From Ignelater luminosus (taxonomy: Eukaryota; Arthropoda; Insecta; Coleoptera; Elateridae), in contig VTPC01089972.1 in assembly GCA_011009095.1 (NCBI GenBank), positions 367,848-431,847 of the forward strand: a stretch of 64,000 nt of DNA. The letters run 5' to 3'. The position numbers were made by a program, and so were the translations under genes. Below, piece by piece: positions 23,951-35,721 of this stretch (positions are counted from its first letter, which is position 1; each line of letters starts with the position of its first letter). Under the pieces are notes generated by a model that saw only the letters and a program-made list of their open reading frames with translations, ran no database searches and had not been told where the DNA came from.

Positions 23951-26900
23951 TAGACAGTTCAAGATTGAAAAAAGAGCTGTATTGTTTTTTGCTTTGTATC
24001 TAGTGATTCCACTTTCAATGTCTGCCACTCGTTGCGGAGTTAGCTGCTAGCACCAACTGTGGCACTGCTGTTTGGAATCAGGATAATTCTAGAAAAAAAA
24101 CAAGTCAATACTTTTAAGAGTGCCTGGTCTTAAATACGGAGATGGAGAGATAACAGAAGTTTTTCCAAACGAAGCAAGCCCTGCACCTGTACCTTTACAG
24201 AATAACTCAGTTGGTAGAGTATCAGCACGGAAATTAAAAGTTTGCAAGATTTATTTCTCTTCAGAGTCGAATATTTTCTATATAGTACGTAGTCACACCT
24301 GTAAACATTCTATTACAATAAATACAAGATAATAGTTAGAAGCAGAATTAGAAAATGAGATAGCAGCTGAAGTATAAGATTTTCTAATTATGCCTGTTAA
24401 GTTTCTCACAAGATTCACTTTTATCCATTTTCATTACAATTGCTTTTCAAATAAACAGGGCGTAGTAGAGAAGTACATTTCGATTACACTCTTGAGACGT
24501 GCAAACACTTATTTCCAGTACATTTGAAAACACCTAAATAATCGAACCCATCACTGGTATGTTAAGAATCTTATTCGAAAAACTACTGCGGTAACGAAAC
24601 GCATTACGGAACAACGATAAAATACCTAATGGTTTTTTTTTCTTTTTCATAAACATTCCATTTCCTAATTCTTTTATAATTTCACTACTAATTATTATGT
24701 TGTACACAGATATGCCGACGTCATTAAAAGAGATTTAATAATAAGATGCCTGCACTAAAAAGGTTGTGATGAATTCTCTTTTAGCAAACCCAAACAAAAT
24801 CCACTTTCGCATATCTTAACTTCCTTCAACAATACCATTAAGTACGCACAAAACGAAAGTTTTTGATGCTTTTGTTTAGTTTCTCTTTGAAGCGCCGTCA
24901 CTTCTCTGTCCCTGATCTTGTGCAAATATAGAAAAATTAAGAATTCCCTTTCGTTCCAAAACCGGCGGCGGTGGCGAAGAAGACGACGGCGGCTTCGTTT
25001 CTACTACATAAATGAGAAGAAGTTATCGGAAGTTTTCTTGACAAAAGCTCGTTGTCACTCAATTTATTAAACAATGAATAACTAATGAACCGTCCAAATA
25101 CAATTAGAAGCTATTTAACGTCAGTAACCGTCTTGTTACTTGGAATTCCACCGATGAACAATAGAAATGCAAATTTCCTACAACTGACTGTAATTAACTG
25201 GTCTTAATCTAACGCAGAACAGTCTGAAACACATTAAACGTATTGCTCTAAAAGCAATAATAGGATAGCTAGAGTTTTCTTTTTAGATTTAAAAATATAT
25301 TTATCTTAGAATGGATTTGACTTAATGAGAGTAATAGAGAGTTTCAAGGTAGGGAAGTGTACTTTTATAAAGTTTGAATTTTTCGAAAACAAAGGGATAG
25401 AAGTTGGAATGATTGTACAAGTTTCTATAGCATAACATAGAATTGATTCAGATTGTTATTGATTTAATATTAAGCTTCTGATGAGAATAGTAAATTCACC
25501 ATGAAAAAACTAACAAAAACCATTTTAATACTTACTTTAGAATTTTAAACCTTCTGTTGTAAAATGTGCCTGAAGTCTTGCTCAGAGGCCTAATTACATA
25601 GAATGGTCACGTCTTTTCATTAATGCTTTGTTGTGATTTTTCTCTTGCTGTCTATTTCGTTGGAGAAGCAAAGATTGTCGGTCATACCTTTTTTATTTGA
25701 ATGGATCCGTCAGGATTCAAACTCGATATGTCTTGGTTTGTAGCCGTGCGACTAAACAACTGAACTGGCAAATGTTGCTGAGACACATTTAAGACATTTA
25801 TTTTCTATTAAACAATTAGACTTTGAATCAGTTTTTACTTGCCACTCGAAGATTTTTATTAATGGTAAAAAAAATTAGTGTTTTTGCTTTTCAAAATTGA
25901 TTATATGTAAAAAGTACAGATTGAAATATAAACTTCTAACAGGCAATTATTATATTAAATTCTCTACTTTTCCAAATTATTATCTCTCATATAAAACTCA
26001 TAAAGTGAAATACAATAATGTCGTTCGCTCGTAAACTATTTAGAAATACAAACAATTTTAATAATGGGAAAAGCAGAGGAAATTTATAATTTGAAAAATA
26101 AATTTTTGCTTTCCCTAAAGGTGTTAATTGAAAAGAGAATCCGTTCCTTTTCCTTTTAAAATGAAAAGTTCTCTTCAAAGCGTTACGTTTCCGGATATGG
26201 GTTAATTAGGACAGCCTCTTGGAAATTTGTTGACATTTTCACAAACTTCGTATAAGTAAACAAAATTGATAGTAGTTACAAGTTCCACGTATGCGTAAAC
26301 CGCTTGTAGCTATTTGATTATTACGAATATTTGGTTAGAATATTCCGCGTTGTATCTTTTTTCAGTAGAGATAGTAAAAATTCTCATCTAAACCACTTTA
26401 ATACAACATAGACTGCAAGGTTACTTCAACATATTTTGTGTTATATATCAAGTCGGTTTTTGGCGCCAAGACGTCTGTAAATTATCCCGTCTACTACGAA
26501 TCTCTAGTTTTCTCCTCAGCTGGAATTCCCTTTTTTCGATTTTTTGGCAAAGCGTTACATAATGATCATGACCTTCATAATTTAGAATCTTGGCATCCTC
26601 AGTTTCAATCAATTAGAAGGCTGTGCACATTATTTTAGTCTATCTTTGTGTTCTTGGAAAATGAAAATGGTTTTTGTGGAAATTGTGTAGCTCTTATAAA
26701 TGAGTATTCATACTAGATAATAATTTCAAATTAAAGGAAGTTTATTAATTTCTACTGACATTCAGGGTCGTTGATATTGTGAGAAATTTAATTCGGATTA
26801 GCAAAACGAAGAGTTGGCCCGTTTTAACTTTGACAATAGTTTTCCGAGTTTGTACAGCTGATTTTATAGGGAAAAAACTAAAGTCGTATATTATCGTTTC

Positions 26901-28560
26901 CTCTCCTTCTTTTACCCCGAAAGCAAAAAAGCTATTCTTCAAGGACATTGTCCGGGAATGGTTTTATAAAATCATGAATATATTTTTCCCATTTCTTTTA
27001 TTTGTTTTGTTTAAAAGTTCAATGTTAAAACAACCGCAGACTTGAATGATGACTACACAGCTAAATCTTTTCAATGAAAGAGAAAATTCTATCTTTATCT
27101 GATTACTGGACAATAAAACTTTAATGAGTCGATTAATCGATTTTATTAGTGCCGGACCTTTTCACGCCTTTCACACACATCATCGCAGATTTCAATCAAC
27201 CGCGACTACATCAAAATAATAAAAGAGATTCCTCAAAAGCCGTGTCATGGTTTGGTCGTTTTGCTCTCATTAACAGCTACGAAGGTTAAGAGCACTTCGA
27301 GCTTTAGAAATCGCACACTCTGTGCTGATCAAAGTCGTAAGGAATTGACTGCTGCTGCTGCTCTGATTTTCTACAATGGTGTTCCAATGAATGCGGGGAA
27401 TATTCAATTAAGTTTTGGGGGAAGAAAAATAAAAATATAAAAGTGATACAGAATTTAAATTGAATATTGATTTGTCTACTGAAAAGCTTGTGCTTATTCA
27501 AAAACAATATCCCTGTATCAACAGGAATTAACTGGAATCCTATGAAAATTGTTTATTCAAGCTTTTACATGGTAATAAATTAGCCTTTTTTGGAAATAAA
27601 ATGTAAACTGACTTGAAATGTTTTAGAGGAAAAAAAGGAAAAGTTGGATTTTCAAAAGAAATTTTAATAAATTATTAAATTCTTTGAAGATGCTGTTTTT
27701 CGTGGAAACGAATGTAGCAAAATGAAAAGAATCAATAAATGTCGGCTGGTTGCTTATATGGAAAGCGATGATTCTACTGTAACTAGTGCGTGAATAACTA
27801 AATTATGATTTTGACAGTAACTATCTTATTAATTTAATTAAATAAATAAGAGAAGAAATTAATGTTCTGACCCAGTAGCAAATCACAAACCCGTCATATC
27901 GGTTTCGGTTCTAAAGTGTTTTGAGACATTTAAGGCTGAAACTGTCTTCAAGTATGAAACACTACAATAATAGAACCTCAATAAATCACAGTCAGGTTTA
28001 TAAGAAAACAAGAGTTACAAGCCACTGACCAACAAGAAAAACGGAAGTTGTTAATAATAGATACTCGCATTGCGGTACAGTCAGCGACTTCAGTTCAATT
28101 TGTTGTTGTTTCTCAGAAAGAAAAGGTAAAAAGATCAAAACTGCATTCACCTCCACAATAATGGAGAGAGAATTAAACAATAGCCTCTGAGAAGTGCAGC
28201 TGCCTGGAGTGCACCTAAGCACGTCTGCAGCCGGTGATAGTTGTGACAGCATGCTGAGAAGGTCGGCAGATCAAGGGACTCAAACTTCTGGAGATAACCA
28301 TCCTCGTTCCCTAACAGCAGCTGCTGACTTGCAACCTTAAAATGGAGAAACTGTTAGAAGAAGAAAAGCTAGAAAACGCATAAAATAGGTCACGGTGTTA
28401 TATGTGCGTATTTCAACGTCCATCTATGTCAAAATGGTTCATTATCTGGATGAAGAACAAAATTACAAAACGCAGAATCTACTAGACTCTTTCTTGATTT
28501 AGATCGTACTAAACAAAACGTTATAGGCAAAAAAAAGTAGTATAATAAACAAATTAGAAG
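23951..28560. other. No gene recognised (SINE head at 25.7 kb)
   Basis: Mostly AT-rich. A GC-rich patch at 24960-25005 (ccggcggcggtggcgaag) is noted as a finding. Open frames at 24120-24332, 26438-26638, 26779-27045, 27252-27440 and 27998-28252 carry no recognisable domain. Confidence 0.4.
25630..25775 (-). repeat. tRNA-derived SINE (head region)
   Basis: On the minus strand, CCAGTTCAGTTGTTTAGTCG (A-box-like, 25747-25768) is followed at tRNA-like spacing by GAGTTTGAATCCTGA (B-box-like, 25710-25724). Between them lies ACGGCTACAAACCAAGA. The two internal RNA polymerase III promoter boxes indicate a tRNA-derived head. Mispairing of the acceptor arm and absence of a clean 3' terminus point to a SINE or tRNA pseudogene rather than a working tRNA. 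Only the head is secure; the 3' border is a guess. Confidence 0.5.
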
Positions 28561-28580
28561 AACAATTAAACAGGGACTTT

Positions 28581-29335
28581 TCAGGAACCTTTATCATTAG
28601 CAAATTTCGCATCACTATAACAAGTCAGTTTTACTTCTAAATTTTTTAGTCTACGATTTACGTCTACCCAGTCAGGCTGTTTTAGACAATCCAATGCTTC
28701 AGAAACAGTACTCATTGGACGTGTAGATATGGCTAGAAAGAGCAGATTTCCCACAGCTTCTCTATAAGGCACTTTTTTGTCCAGTAATGGACCATCACTT
28801 TTAAGTGTAATCTTCTTCCCGCATGGAGTAAAAACAAACTTAGCGTCATGCACATTAAACTTTTTCAATAAATGATTAATGTGCGTTTCGTGGAACATCA
28901 CAATTTTTGATTTGAATTTTTAAGTAACTTTCCAAAGTCCCTACTGTTATTTTAAATTCCAGCTTTAATTTTTCTAAAAAATCGTCAACATCCTATTGAT
29001 TTCCAATTACCATTCCATCATCAACAAACACGTTCTGTTCTATCATAAAAACTTTCAGGGTGTTGCTTATAAACTTCATTCTGAATTTCACTATACAAAA
29101 TGGCGGTCTAAATATCACATTATGCCAGGCTATAGTACCCTGAAGCAGCAACTGCTAACAGGTACGTACAGTATCAAACCTTGCAAATGAGCTGAAAGTT
29201 TGATCGAAGTCTATAGCTTTGTTTGAGTGTAACTCCTAGCCACCAGTCTTGCTTTATATCTGAAAATTTCTCCATTAGTGTCTAGTTTGGTTCTCAACAC
29301 GCAACAATTAGAAATTATATTTTTGTCCTAGGGAG
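28581..29335 (-). pseudogene. Copia reverse transcriptase and RNase H start
   Basis: Frames on the minus strand read TKLDTNGEIFRYKARLVARS (about 29310-29250, the classic KxxxxGxxxRYKARLVAKGY start), then IDFDQTFSSFARFDTVRT and DIXTAILYSEIQNEVYKQHP (X is a stop), then FVDDGMVIGNQ (YVDD active-site box, Tyr replaced by Phe, about 29030) and LEFKITVGTLESYL. The next open frame, from 28901, has KKFNVHDAKFVFTPCGKKI, PYREAVGNLLFLAISTRP and LTCYSDAKFANDKGS, ending in a stop at 28581 where the RNase H should continue. These are successive blocks of the RVT_2 family, which copies the element's RNA inside virus-like particles. Stops and frame changes make it a pseudogene. Confidence 0.85.
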
Positions 29336-29759
29336 TTTCGACCAGTGTCTACGTATTTGACTCGACCAGAAATTTAATTTCACTTTCCATAGCTTCACGT
29401 CACAAGACAACCTCATTAGACTTTAGGGCCTGTTTTATAGTTAAATCACTTTTTGCTAGCAGAACATAATTGCCTAGATATAACGGCAGATTTCTAGTTT
29501 TATTACTCTGACACATCCCATTTTCTTCTACAAGGGGATTTGGATTTTAATTTTCATCTTCAGGCTCAGTAGTTAAACTCCTTTCGTCATGGCGATTTGT
29601 ATTTTCGTTCTCATATTCAGACTCAGAACATATTGTTTTTTCGTCGTGAACTTTAAAGAATACATCATTGTCTTCTTCCGTAGAAGAAATATCTTTGACG
29701 GTTAATGTTTTCTTAAGCTTAAATCTTACATGCTGACTAATAGAGGTACACCTTTCACT

Positions 29760-30460
29760 AGAAACATAGACCCCATAACTATCCCTTTAACCATGATACC
29801 CAACCAAAGTGCCAGGAATACTTTTGGCATTCTGATTTTGTTGTTTTCGCTTGGGTTCCAAACACTTTCAAGTGTTTTAAGTCTCTAACGGTTTTACCAG
29901 TCCAGATTTGTACAGGCGTTTTATTTCCATCGTCACTGGGTTCAGTCAAAGTTAACAAGCACACTGCCTTGTTGCACGTCTCTTCCCATAAGAGCTTTGG
30001 TAGATTGAAACTTTGCAGCATGGAATGGGCAGACTCGACTATTGTCTTATATTCCTTCTCCACAGAAGCATTCTGTTCAGGGCAGTAAGGGACGCTGGTT
30101 TGAATTTCTTACTTACATTGTCTCACGTGACAAAGTTAAGCTTCACATAAAAACACTTTTAAACAGTCAGTGAATTTATTTTTATGAATCAAGAAAAATA
30201 TGTAATGATAGTTTCTATAATCGCCTTTAAACAAGGCAAAGTAACAATATCGTCTCCATTGGTCTACAGATATCTCCGTTTATGCTGCTCCAGGTTCTTT
30301 AGAAGGATCAGGCCTACTACAAAATGAACTCCTATATGCCTTAAGGCACATCCATCACAAAATTCACCTTCAGTCAAATGAACTCCGTGACGACTCATAA
30401 CGCACTTAACATTGTGTTTGCTTTGGTGCCTTAGTCTTTCATATCAGAGTTGCATACTTG
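29760..30460 (-). pseudogene. Copia gag-pre-integrase and integrase
   Basis: From about 30460 the minus strand reads MQL(stop)YERLRHQSKHNV, the degraded LWHxRxGHxxxxxV zinc region, with the Trp codon mutated to TGA. It continues VMSRHGVHLTEGEFCDGCAL with the paired Cys of the HHCC domain. The later frame 30063-29779 reads VESAHSMLQSFNLPKLLWEE, CNKAVCLLTLTEPSDDGNKT, PVQIWTGKTVRDLKHLKVFG, which is the integrase C-terminal block (RxMLxxxxLPxxLWxEAxxxAVYLLNRxP ... HLRVFG). The integrase joins copied DNA to the host chromosome. The catalytic core between these blocks (about 30290-30070) is too decayed to read. Confidence 0.8.
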
Positions 30461-30499
30461 ACACATGGGCTAGGTACACAGCCTCTACTGCTACAAATT

Positions 30500-31032
30500 T
30501 CATGTTCAAAATGTAGAATTCATTTACCAAGTGACCTCACGAATAAAAGTAAAGGCACAACCTTTATGGTCAGCTTCAATCTGTGGTCGTTAGATGTTGC
30601 TTTACTGGTAGAAAACAATATATTTAAATTTGCGTCTGGGACGTACCAGGCATTTGCCAAGGTCGTTCGAACCGAGCTTCCATTGATATTAACTTGGATT
30701 GTAATATCACTTTACGCCAAGGCGGCAGACGTGGATAGTCTTTGCAAAAACCGTGCATTGGGTAAGGAACCACAAATAGTTTGTACGTTACAAAGTTATC
30801 CTTGATAAACGTTATGTGGGTCCCTGCCCTACGTCGGCGATTCAAGATGTAGTGCCCTTTGCACCGCTGCATACAAAATTATATTTTGACTTGGATCCAT
30901 TGTCGTCCTACTTTTCACTAACCTTGTCTTAGTAAGCAGAGCTAAGACGTCTTTGTTTTCTACACTGAAAACATTTGACGTTTCTAAACCTACAGTTGCT
31001 CTTCGAACTAGATTCTTGTTTGATATTACCAC
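30500..31032 (-). pseudogene. Copia gag C-terminus and protease region
   Basis: The minus strand reads FIKDNFVTYKLF (about 30800), matching the text that follows the DSGAxxH protease motif in Copia proteins. Then comes ARFERPWQMPGTSQTQI (similar to the VxxVPxLxxNLxS region), and FYILNMKFVAVEAVYLAHVS leading into the integrase zinc region. The DSGA motif itself has decayed (the stretch before reads NRRRRAGTHITF). The 67-codon frame at 30829-31032 has no clear zinc knuckle and is only assigned by position between gag and protease. Confidence 0.55.
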
Positions 31033-31910
31033 AACCCTGTTAGTTGTTTAACACTAACATTAGGTAATATGAGTTTGAGATAAAAGAGCAACTTTATTTA
31101 GCGCTACATTAGCTATTATCGCTATTGTGCGTTAAGCGCGACTTTAGAAATCTTTTGAATTCTTTTAGCCTTGGTTGGAAGTTGTTAGAGACGTAACTCT
31201 CATTCGGTGGTGGCGGTGGTTTGATGGTGGTGTTGTTGAGTGGTGCAAGTCTTAAATTTCTTTAAATTCTTGGCAGGTAGCGATTGGAGGTGGATCTTGT
31301 GATGATGATTGGTTGGATGTTGCGGTGTTGACGTCGTGACGGCTGGAGTTGTGTTAAAGACGTCGGTGCTAAAGGCAGGCCCCGAAGAAGAGTCGGATTT
31401 CTATGATGATGAAGCGGATAGTGGTGTGATTGATGTTGGGATTAACGGCACTCGGTGGAGCAAAGTGAGTTCGCAGCCGAAAAGGAGGAAGGAATGGTGG
31501 ATGGTAATTGGAATATTGGTTTATGAATGGTCAACTGGTTCTTTTTAAAATCACAGGATTTGAAGGGGAGGAAGGATATGAAGTGGGCACAGGCCTGAGG
31601 AGCCCCAAGCTCAGAACCTGTGAGGATGTGGGTGGTTACGGTCCGCCGCCCCCACGCTGACCGACCGGATAGAGCTGAGAAATCGGGTTGAGGAATGAGA
31701 GCCGGCCCTGCGCCTTCCAAGACGTAGGAATTAGGTTGTTAGACTGGGGTGTCCGCAACCGGCCTTTCCAGTCCGGCGAAATGTAGTAGACTAACCCCTG
31801 TTGGAGTCTTCGGTATTTTTCGCCTCATCGGACATTGCCGCACTGCTTGATTCTTGGTCGACCGTCTCGCTACACATGCATCTCACGGTTTAATGGTCGG
31901 AAGCTCTGCA
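31033..31910 (-). repeat. Nested GC-rich insert within Copia gag
   Basis: Gag text runs to about 31910 on the minus strand (STLENLVAELPTIKP) and Copia text resumes near 31030. Between them lie ~870 bp of clearly different composition: GC-rich at 31560-31880, C/A-rich on the minus strand at 31200-31560 (ccaccgccaccaccg), with AATAAA on the minus strand at 31098-31093 near the far end. It has no Copia homology. The layout looks like an inserted transcript-like or retroposon sequence in the minus orientation, but its family is unknown. The 79-codon plus frame at 31309-31548 is not supported as a gene. Confidence 0.5.
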
Positions 31911-32436
31911 ACTAAATTTTCGAGAGTACGGTTTGAAGCTAGATCACTTCCCATACATCAATTCTTGAAAGTTAGGTTTCAATTTTGACAAACTTCGAGA
32001 AATCAAAATTCGATCACTTAACTCATTCTCTTTTTGCTGTTTTAAAGCTTCATTAAGTTCAGCAGACTGCTTTTGAAGTTTAGCAATGTCTTCTGTTGAG
32101 TCACGGTTCTATCAAGTAAACTCTCAAAAACAGAAATCAAGCTGTCCCATACTTCTTTAGCACTAGTACAAGTCATTAATAAAGTAGAAATTTCATCGTT
32201 TAAAGTTGTTATGAGATAAAGCACTGCCTCAGCATCATTGGCTCCCATTTCTTTTTATCAGCCAAATAGGTATAATCCGATGCTTCAGCCGCAGGTAGTT
32301 CTGGTTTCTTTTGGCCACCATTGACAATATCAATAAGACTATGTTCTTTTAATATCAAACTAATTTATATTTTCCATATGGCCTAGTTAGAAGCACCACT
32401 CAATTTATCAATTACAAGTTTATCAGAACTTGCCAT
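31910..32436 (-). pseudogene. Copia gag N-terminus
   Basis: The minus-strand ATG at 32436 starts MASSDKLVIDKLSGASN, then a stop where Trp is expected, then AIWKI. This is the usual Copia gag opening (KLxGxNYxxWK). It continues ADKKEMGANDAEAVLYLITT, LNDEISTLLMTCTSAKEVWD, SLISVFES, corresponding to the UBN2/gag segment (AxxxIxxSLxDxxLxxVxxxxTAKEMWDxLxxxYE). Further text includes SAELNEALKQQKENELSDRI and LSKLKPNFQELMYGK. Gag forms the particle shell. The TGA/TAG stops and frameshifts disable it. The ATG lies 53 bp beyond the primer site, consistent with a leader. Confidence 0.75.
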
Positions 32437-32488
32437 ATTTTTCGATGAAGTTGCTGAACAGCTTTTTAAATCAAAGTTAACTTTTATT

Positions 32489-32502
32489 GCTGGGCCCATA
32501 AC
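32489..32502 (-). other. Primer-binding site, initiator tRNA-Met half type
   Basis: The minus strand reads GTTATGGGCCCAGC. This is complementary to the anticodon stem-loop of initiator tRNA-Met (GCTGGGCCCATAAC), the internal primer used by Copia-type elements. It lies between the putative LTR and the gag ATG, exactly where a primer site belongs. Confidence 0.85.
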
Positions 32503-32511
32503 TTAATAAGG

Positions 32512-32712
32512 TGTTTACAGTAACTAACACAGACATTATACGAGTACACAAATTATAATTAAATATAATAAGCAAATACAATAGGTGAACCGCAAAAGTG
32601 AACAGTAAATTACGCAAAATACAGAGGTTTTTAAAGACAGAATCAAAAACAGATGACAAGGTCGTACAGTTATTGACAGCTACAGTTATAACGTAATTAA
32701 ATTACTTTAACA
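32512..32712 (-). repeat. Putative 5' LTR of the Copia element
   Basis: The minus strand begins TGTTAAAGTAATTT at 32712, a typical Copia LTR start, and ends CTGTAAACA at 32512, nine bases before the primer site. That gives 201 bp with TG...CA ends. No second LTR is available for comparison, and a nine-base gap to the primer site is larger than usual, so the inner border may be slightly wrong. Confidence 0.5.
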
Positions 32713-32799
32713 GATTTTAAGCTACATTGATATTTTATTTATAGGAGAACAAGCAGGGTTATAGAGGGTGTTAGTGAACTAATGGTTATCCTTGAAGCA

Positions 32800-33715
32800 A
32801 GAGATTGGGTATTGCAGCTACAGTATGTGCGCAAATGTTGTCCATTGACTTTAATGCAGAGCTGGGCGTGTCTCCAATTGCTCATCACTTTGGGTAATAT
32901 TTCATGGTGATGATGATGAAAGTCGGTAACGGCAACTTTAATGCGCTGGCATGTGGTGGCAACCTCTTGAAGCAACCTCTAGAGGAGTTAATAAGGATTG
33001 GCTTGGAGTCATTCTACAATCCCACCTCGACTAATTCAATGCCCAGGAAGAACCTTGTTTAGATGATTGTGGACTGAAATACTAAAAGGTGGTGGTGTTA
33101 CATCGTACAAGCTATTTTCTAATAATGAAGGAAGCTATTGCTGAAGAAAATCGAGAACCAATTAACTAATTCCCAACTATACCAGATCACAGATTGATAG
33201 TAAATTGCTGTTGGAAATTAGTACGTCTAATGACGTGCGGATTGTAGATACTTCAGACATCAGTGTTTCTAAAATTTAACAGGCCATTGCACGTAAAGTA
33301 ACATTCATCAGTACTGGACACGGAAAAGTCAGCCGTAACTAAAGCTTGCACCATTTGCAAGTGGTAAGGATGCATTTGCCGTTTATGTAATAAATGCCAC
33401 ATGGTTCAGTGCAATACAGGAACATGTCTTGCAATTTCTCGAGTTCTTAATTGTCATTTTCAATCATTTCTAGAACATCGTCTTTTGATTTCAGAATCCG
33501 CAAGGGACGCTTTCTACCGTGTCCGACATTTCTTTGAGGTTGAAAATTCACTGTTTCCCGTCTTTGTTGAATAATAGCCAACAGTTCTTGTAGTCGGTGC
33601 CACTCTGTTGGAAAATAGTTCAGTAAACAAACGTGCTGAAGCTGCAGCGTTCTGATGAACTTCAGCATGTCTATTAATTCTGCGTTAGTAAATTCCGGCT
33701 CAGCCTATTTACAAC
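32800..33715 (-). pseudogene. DUF4817-type DNA transposase pseudogene
   Basis: Reading the minus strand from about 33707: EFTNAELIDMLKFIRTL, NYFPTEWHRLQELLAIIQQR, RETVNFQPQRNVGHGRKRPL, SKDDVLEMIENDN. This matches the DUF4817 helix-turn-helix domain (YTxxExxDMxxxYG ... RFPxRRxPxxxTFxxxxxRLRETGxFxxxxxxGRxR ... EExVLxxVExNP), found at the N-terminus of a Tc1/mariner-related insect transposase family. Downstream, NKVLPGH...GGIVE near 33040 resembles the NxxFPGRWIGRGGPxxWPxRSPD segment before the last catalytic Asp, and RIKVAVTDF ... EILPKVMSNW ... LCIKVNGQHL near 32840-32950 resembles the terminal block. The middle is shortened and full of stops. TIRs were not identified. It abuts the Copia LTR. 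Confidence 0.65.
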
Positions 33716-33719
33716 ACTA

Positions 33720-35721
33720 ATTAAACTATCACAGTAACCAATTAATAATAATATAATAATTTAAAAAACAATAAACACAACCGCTAGTCATTAAGGAATT
33801 TCAAAATAACAGAGAGAATGCACAATATCTACGTACAAGCGGCAAAGAAACTTTCACTCAAACTACTCAAAGATCTAAGTGAAAGTGAACCTGAAATGAT
33901 TGCAACCACCTAGCTGGCTGCAAATGCTTGTACGACAAGATCTTCTCGGTAAATTCAGATGTTTTGAATGTAATCATGTATTCTTTGTAAAAGTAATTTG
34001 TCTTTTTTCTGTTTAAACTACAACCGTTGTATGTAACGAGCAATATCGTACTCAAATCATTGATAGTCTTAAGAAAAATGAATGATGAATGAAGAACAAT
34101 GCAAATGCGTCTTTTAACTTACAGTACCAATTGAACTCCTTTTAATTTCTAATTATCTCATTAATTTATTGTGGATTTTAATTAAAGAAGACAGGTAGAT
34201 TTTGCTTGTAATTCAAACGCACATCTCTGTTAAACCGGAACAACCCTACCACTTGAACCAACGGAGTCCTATCGCGAGTGGAACTAAATCTTTTATACGT
34301 AATTTTTAATTTAGGGGTAGTAGAATGAAAAAAATGATAAACATGAATTCAATTACTGAAACTACTCAGTAATATATGAAAAGGCACATTAGGTGAGTCT
34401 TACATCCACTTTTCAGCTCGAGGATGACCCAGTTGGAATGTATAAATGTAAATATTGCCGTGTATAAATTAGTGAAGTGCAGACGCATTCTTTTCCACAT
34501 TAGTTCGTTTTCATTAGAGCAAGTTTATGAAAACCGCCCTACAGCAAGCATATAGCAACAATCAGAATTTAAAATTAAAATATAGAATCAAGTTACCAAC
34601 AATCGCTTTTTCTAAATTTGATGGTAACTATGAGATATGAAATCTAGAAACATTGTTTTTGACTCGACAACTTAAATTTCACCCTTTGGTAGTTGCAAAA
34701 ATAAAGTCGACTATTTTCCTACTTTCAGTAAATTCCGCATAAGAGCATTTTTGCTTTTAGGTATACGGAGAATTCTAAAAATATGACGATCTCACGCATT
34801 ATTTGTTTTGTATCATCTCAAAGTAAATTATAACTTTTTGTATACTATACAGAAAATTTGTTAACTAAATTCATTTCTGTTTCAGACATAAATGTAATAG
34901 AGAAAAATCCGTAGCAAGAACCTGTTTTGACGGACAATATTAAAAAAGTTTACATTTCCAGAACGTGAATCTCTTAACTCTTGCAAAGTGAAGAAGTTAT
35001 TTCGTTTTCTTTAACCTTAATAATAAACTTTTAGTTTGTATTAAAATTCCAACACTCTACCGTGACCGAAGTACGAAAAACAAAACCCTAGAAAATTTCC
35101 AGTGAAAGTTTCTTTCATTCTTTAATATTTGATGAGGAGACACTAAAACGTCGATAGTTGTAAAATTTTATCTGGTAATACGTTTAAAGTTGTGTCAGTT
35201 TTGTGTTATATGGAACAAACCCGATATGAAGATGTCGGTCAGGGTGTATGATATTCTTCTTGACCTATATCAAGTATAAGATACACTAGTAGTCGCTGAG
35301 GGCTAGCTAGTCAAATTTAATATCGAATGTAAATTTCTGTTTAATCTATCACTAGAAAACTGCTGCATGTGACATTGCGTGGGACTTATCTTCCGCAATG
35401 TAGGCAATAATGGAAAATCTATTATTATATCAATACATTATCTGCTTCACTAAAAATTCTCCTATAACTAAATCGTTGACGATATTCAGCCCGATATTAT
35501 TATTTGTGCTGTCGTATTGTATTTGGAAAAAGCCGCTTTACATGACGAGAGATTAATTATTTTTTAATTCCCTGCCTTCTGTTTGTTTATTCGTGTTAAT
35601 ACAGGTTTATTCAAATGGTTGCGTAATTACCATTTTTACTAAAAAGGGAATGATAAAAGATTTATCTGAATTTGTTTCCTAATCGTGATAGGCAACTAGA
35701 TTAATCAATTTCTTGTTTCAG
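33720..35721. other. No recognisable gene; probable intron
   Basis: AT-rich DNA upstream of the GPCR exon, ending in its splice acceptor. No upstream exon of that gene was recognised. Confidence 0.4.

Larger units (their letters stand above)
28570..32712 (-). mobile_element. Copia (Ty1/copia) retrotransposon, 3'-truncated
   Basis: On the minus strand the elements of a Copia retrotransposon occur in order: putative 5' LTR (32712-32512), primer site copied from initiator tRNA-Met (32502-32489), gag (from 32436), protease and gag-pre-integrase zinc region (about 30870-30290), integrase (about 30290-29760), RT (about 29330-28900) and the beginning of RNase H (28620-28570). The 3' LTR and most of RNase H are missing, so the element is truncated at about 28570. 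Many stops and frameshifts make it non-functional. A GC-rich block at about 31040-31910 interrupts gag. Confidence 0.85.

Noticed and set aside
24197..24285. tRNA-like A box (AACTCAGTTGGTAGAGTATC) with a distant GAGTCGAAT
   Set aside because: The boxes are about 15 bases too far apart and the B box is weak. No cloverleaf can be drawn, so it is at best a very old SINE.
31309..31548. 79-codon plus-strand frame with an Asp/Glu-rich stretch
   Set aside because: It lies in the nested insert, opposite to its likely orientation, and has no recognisable domain.
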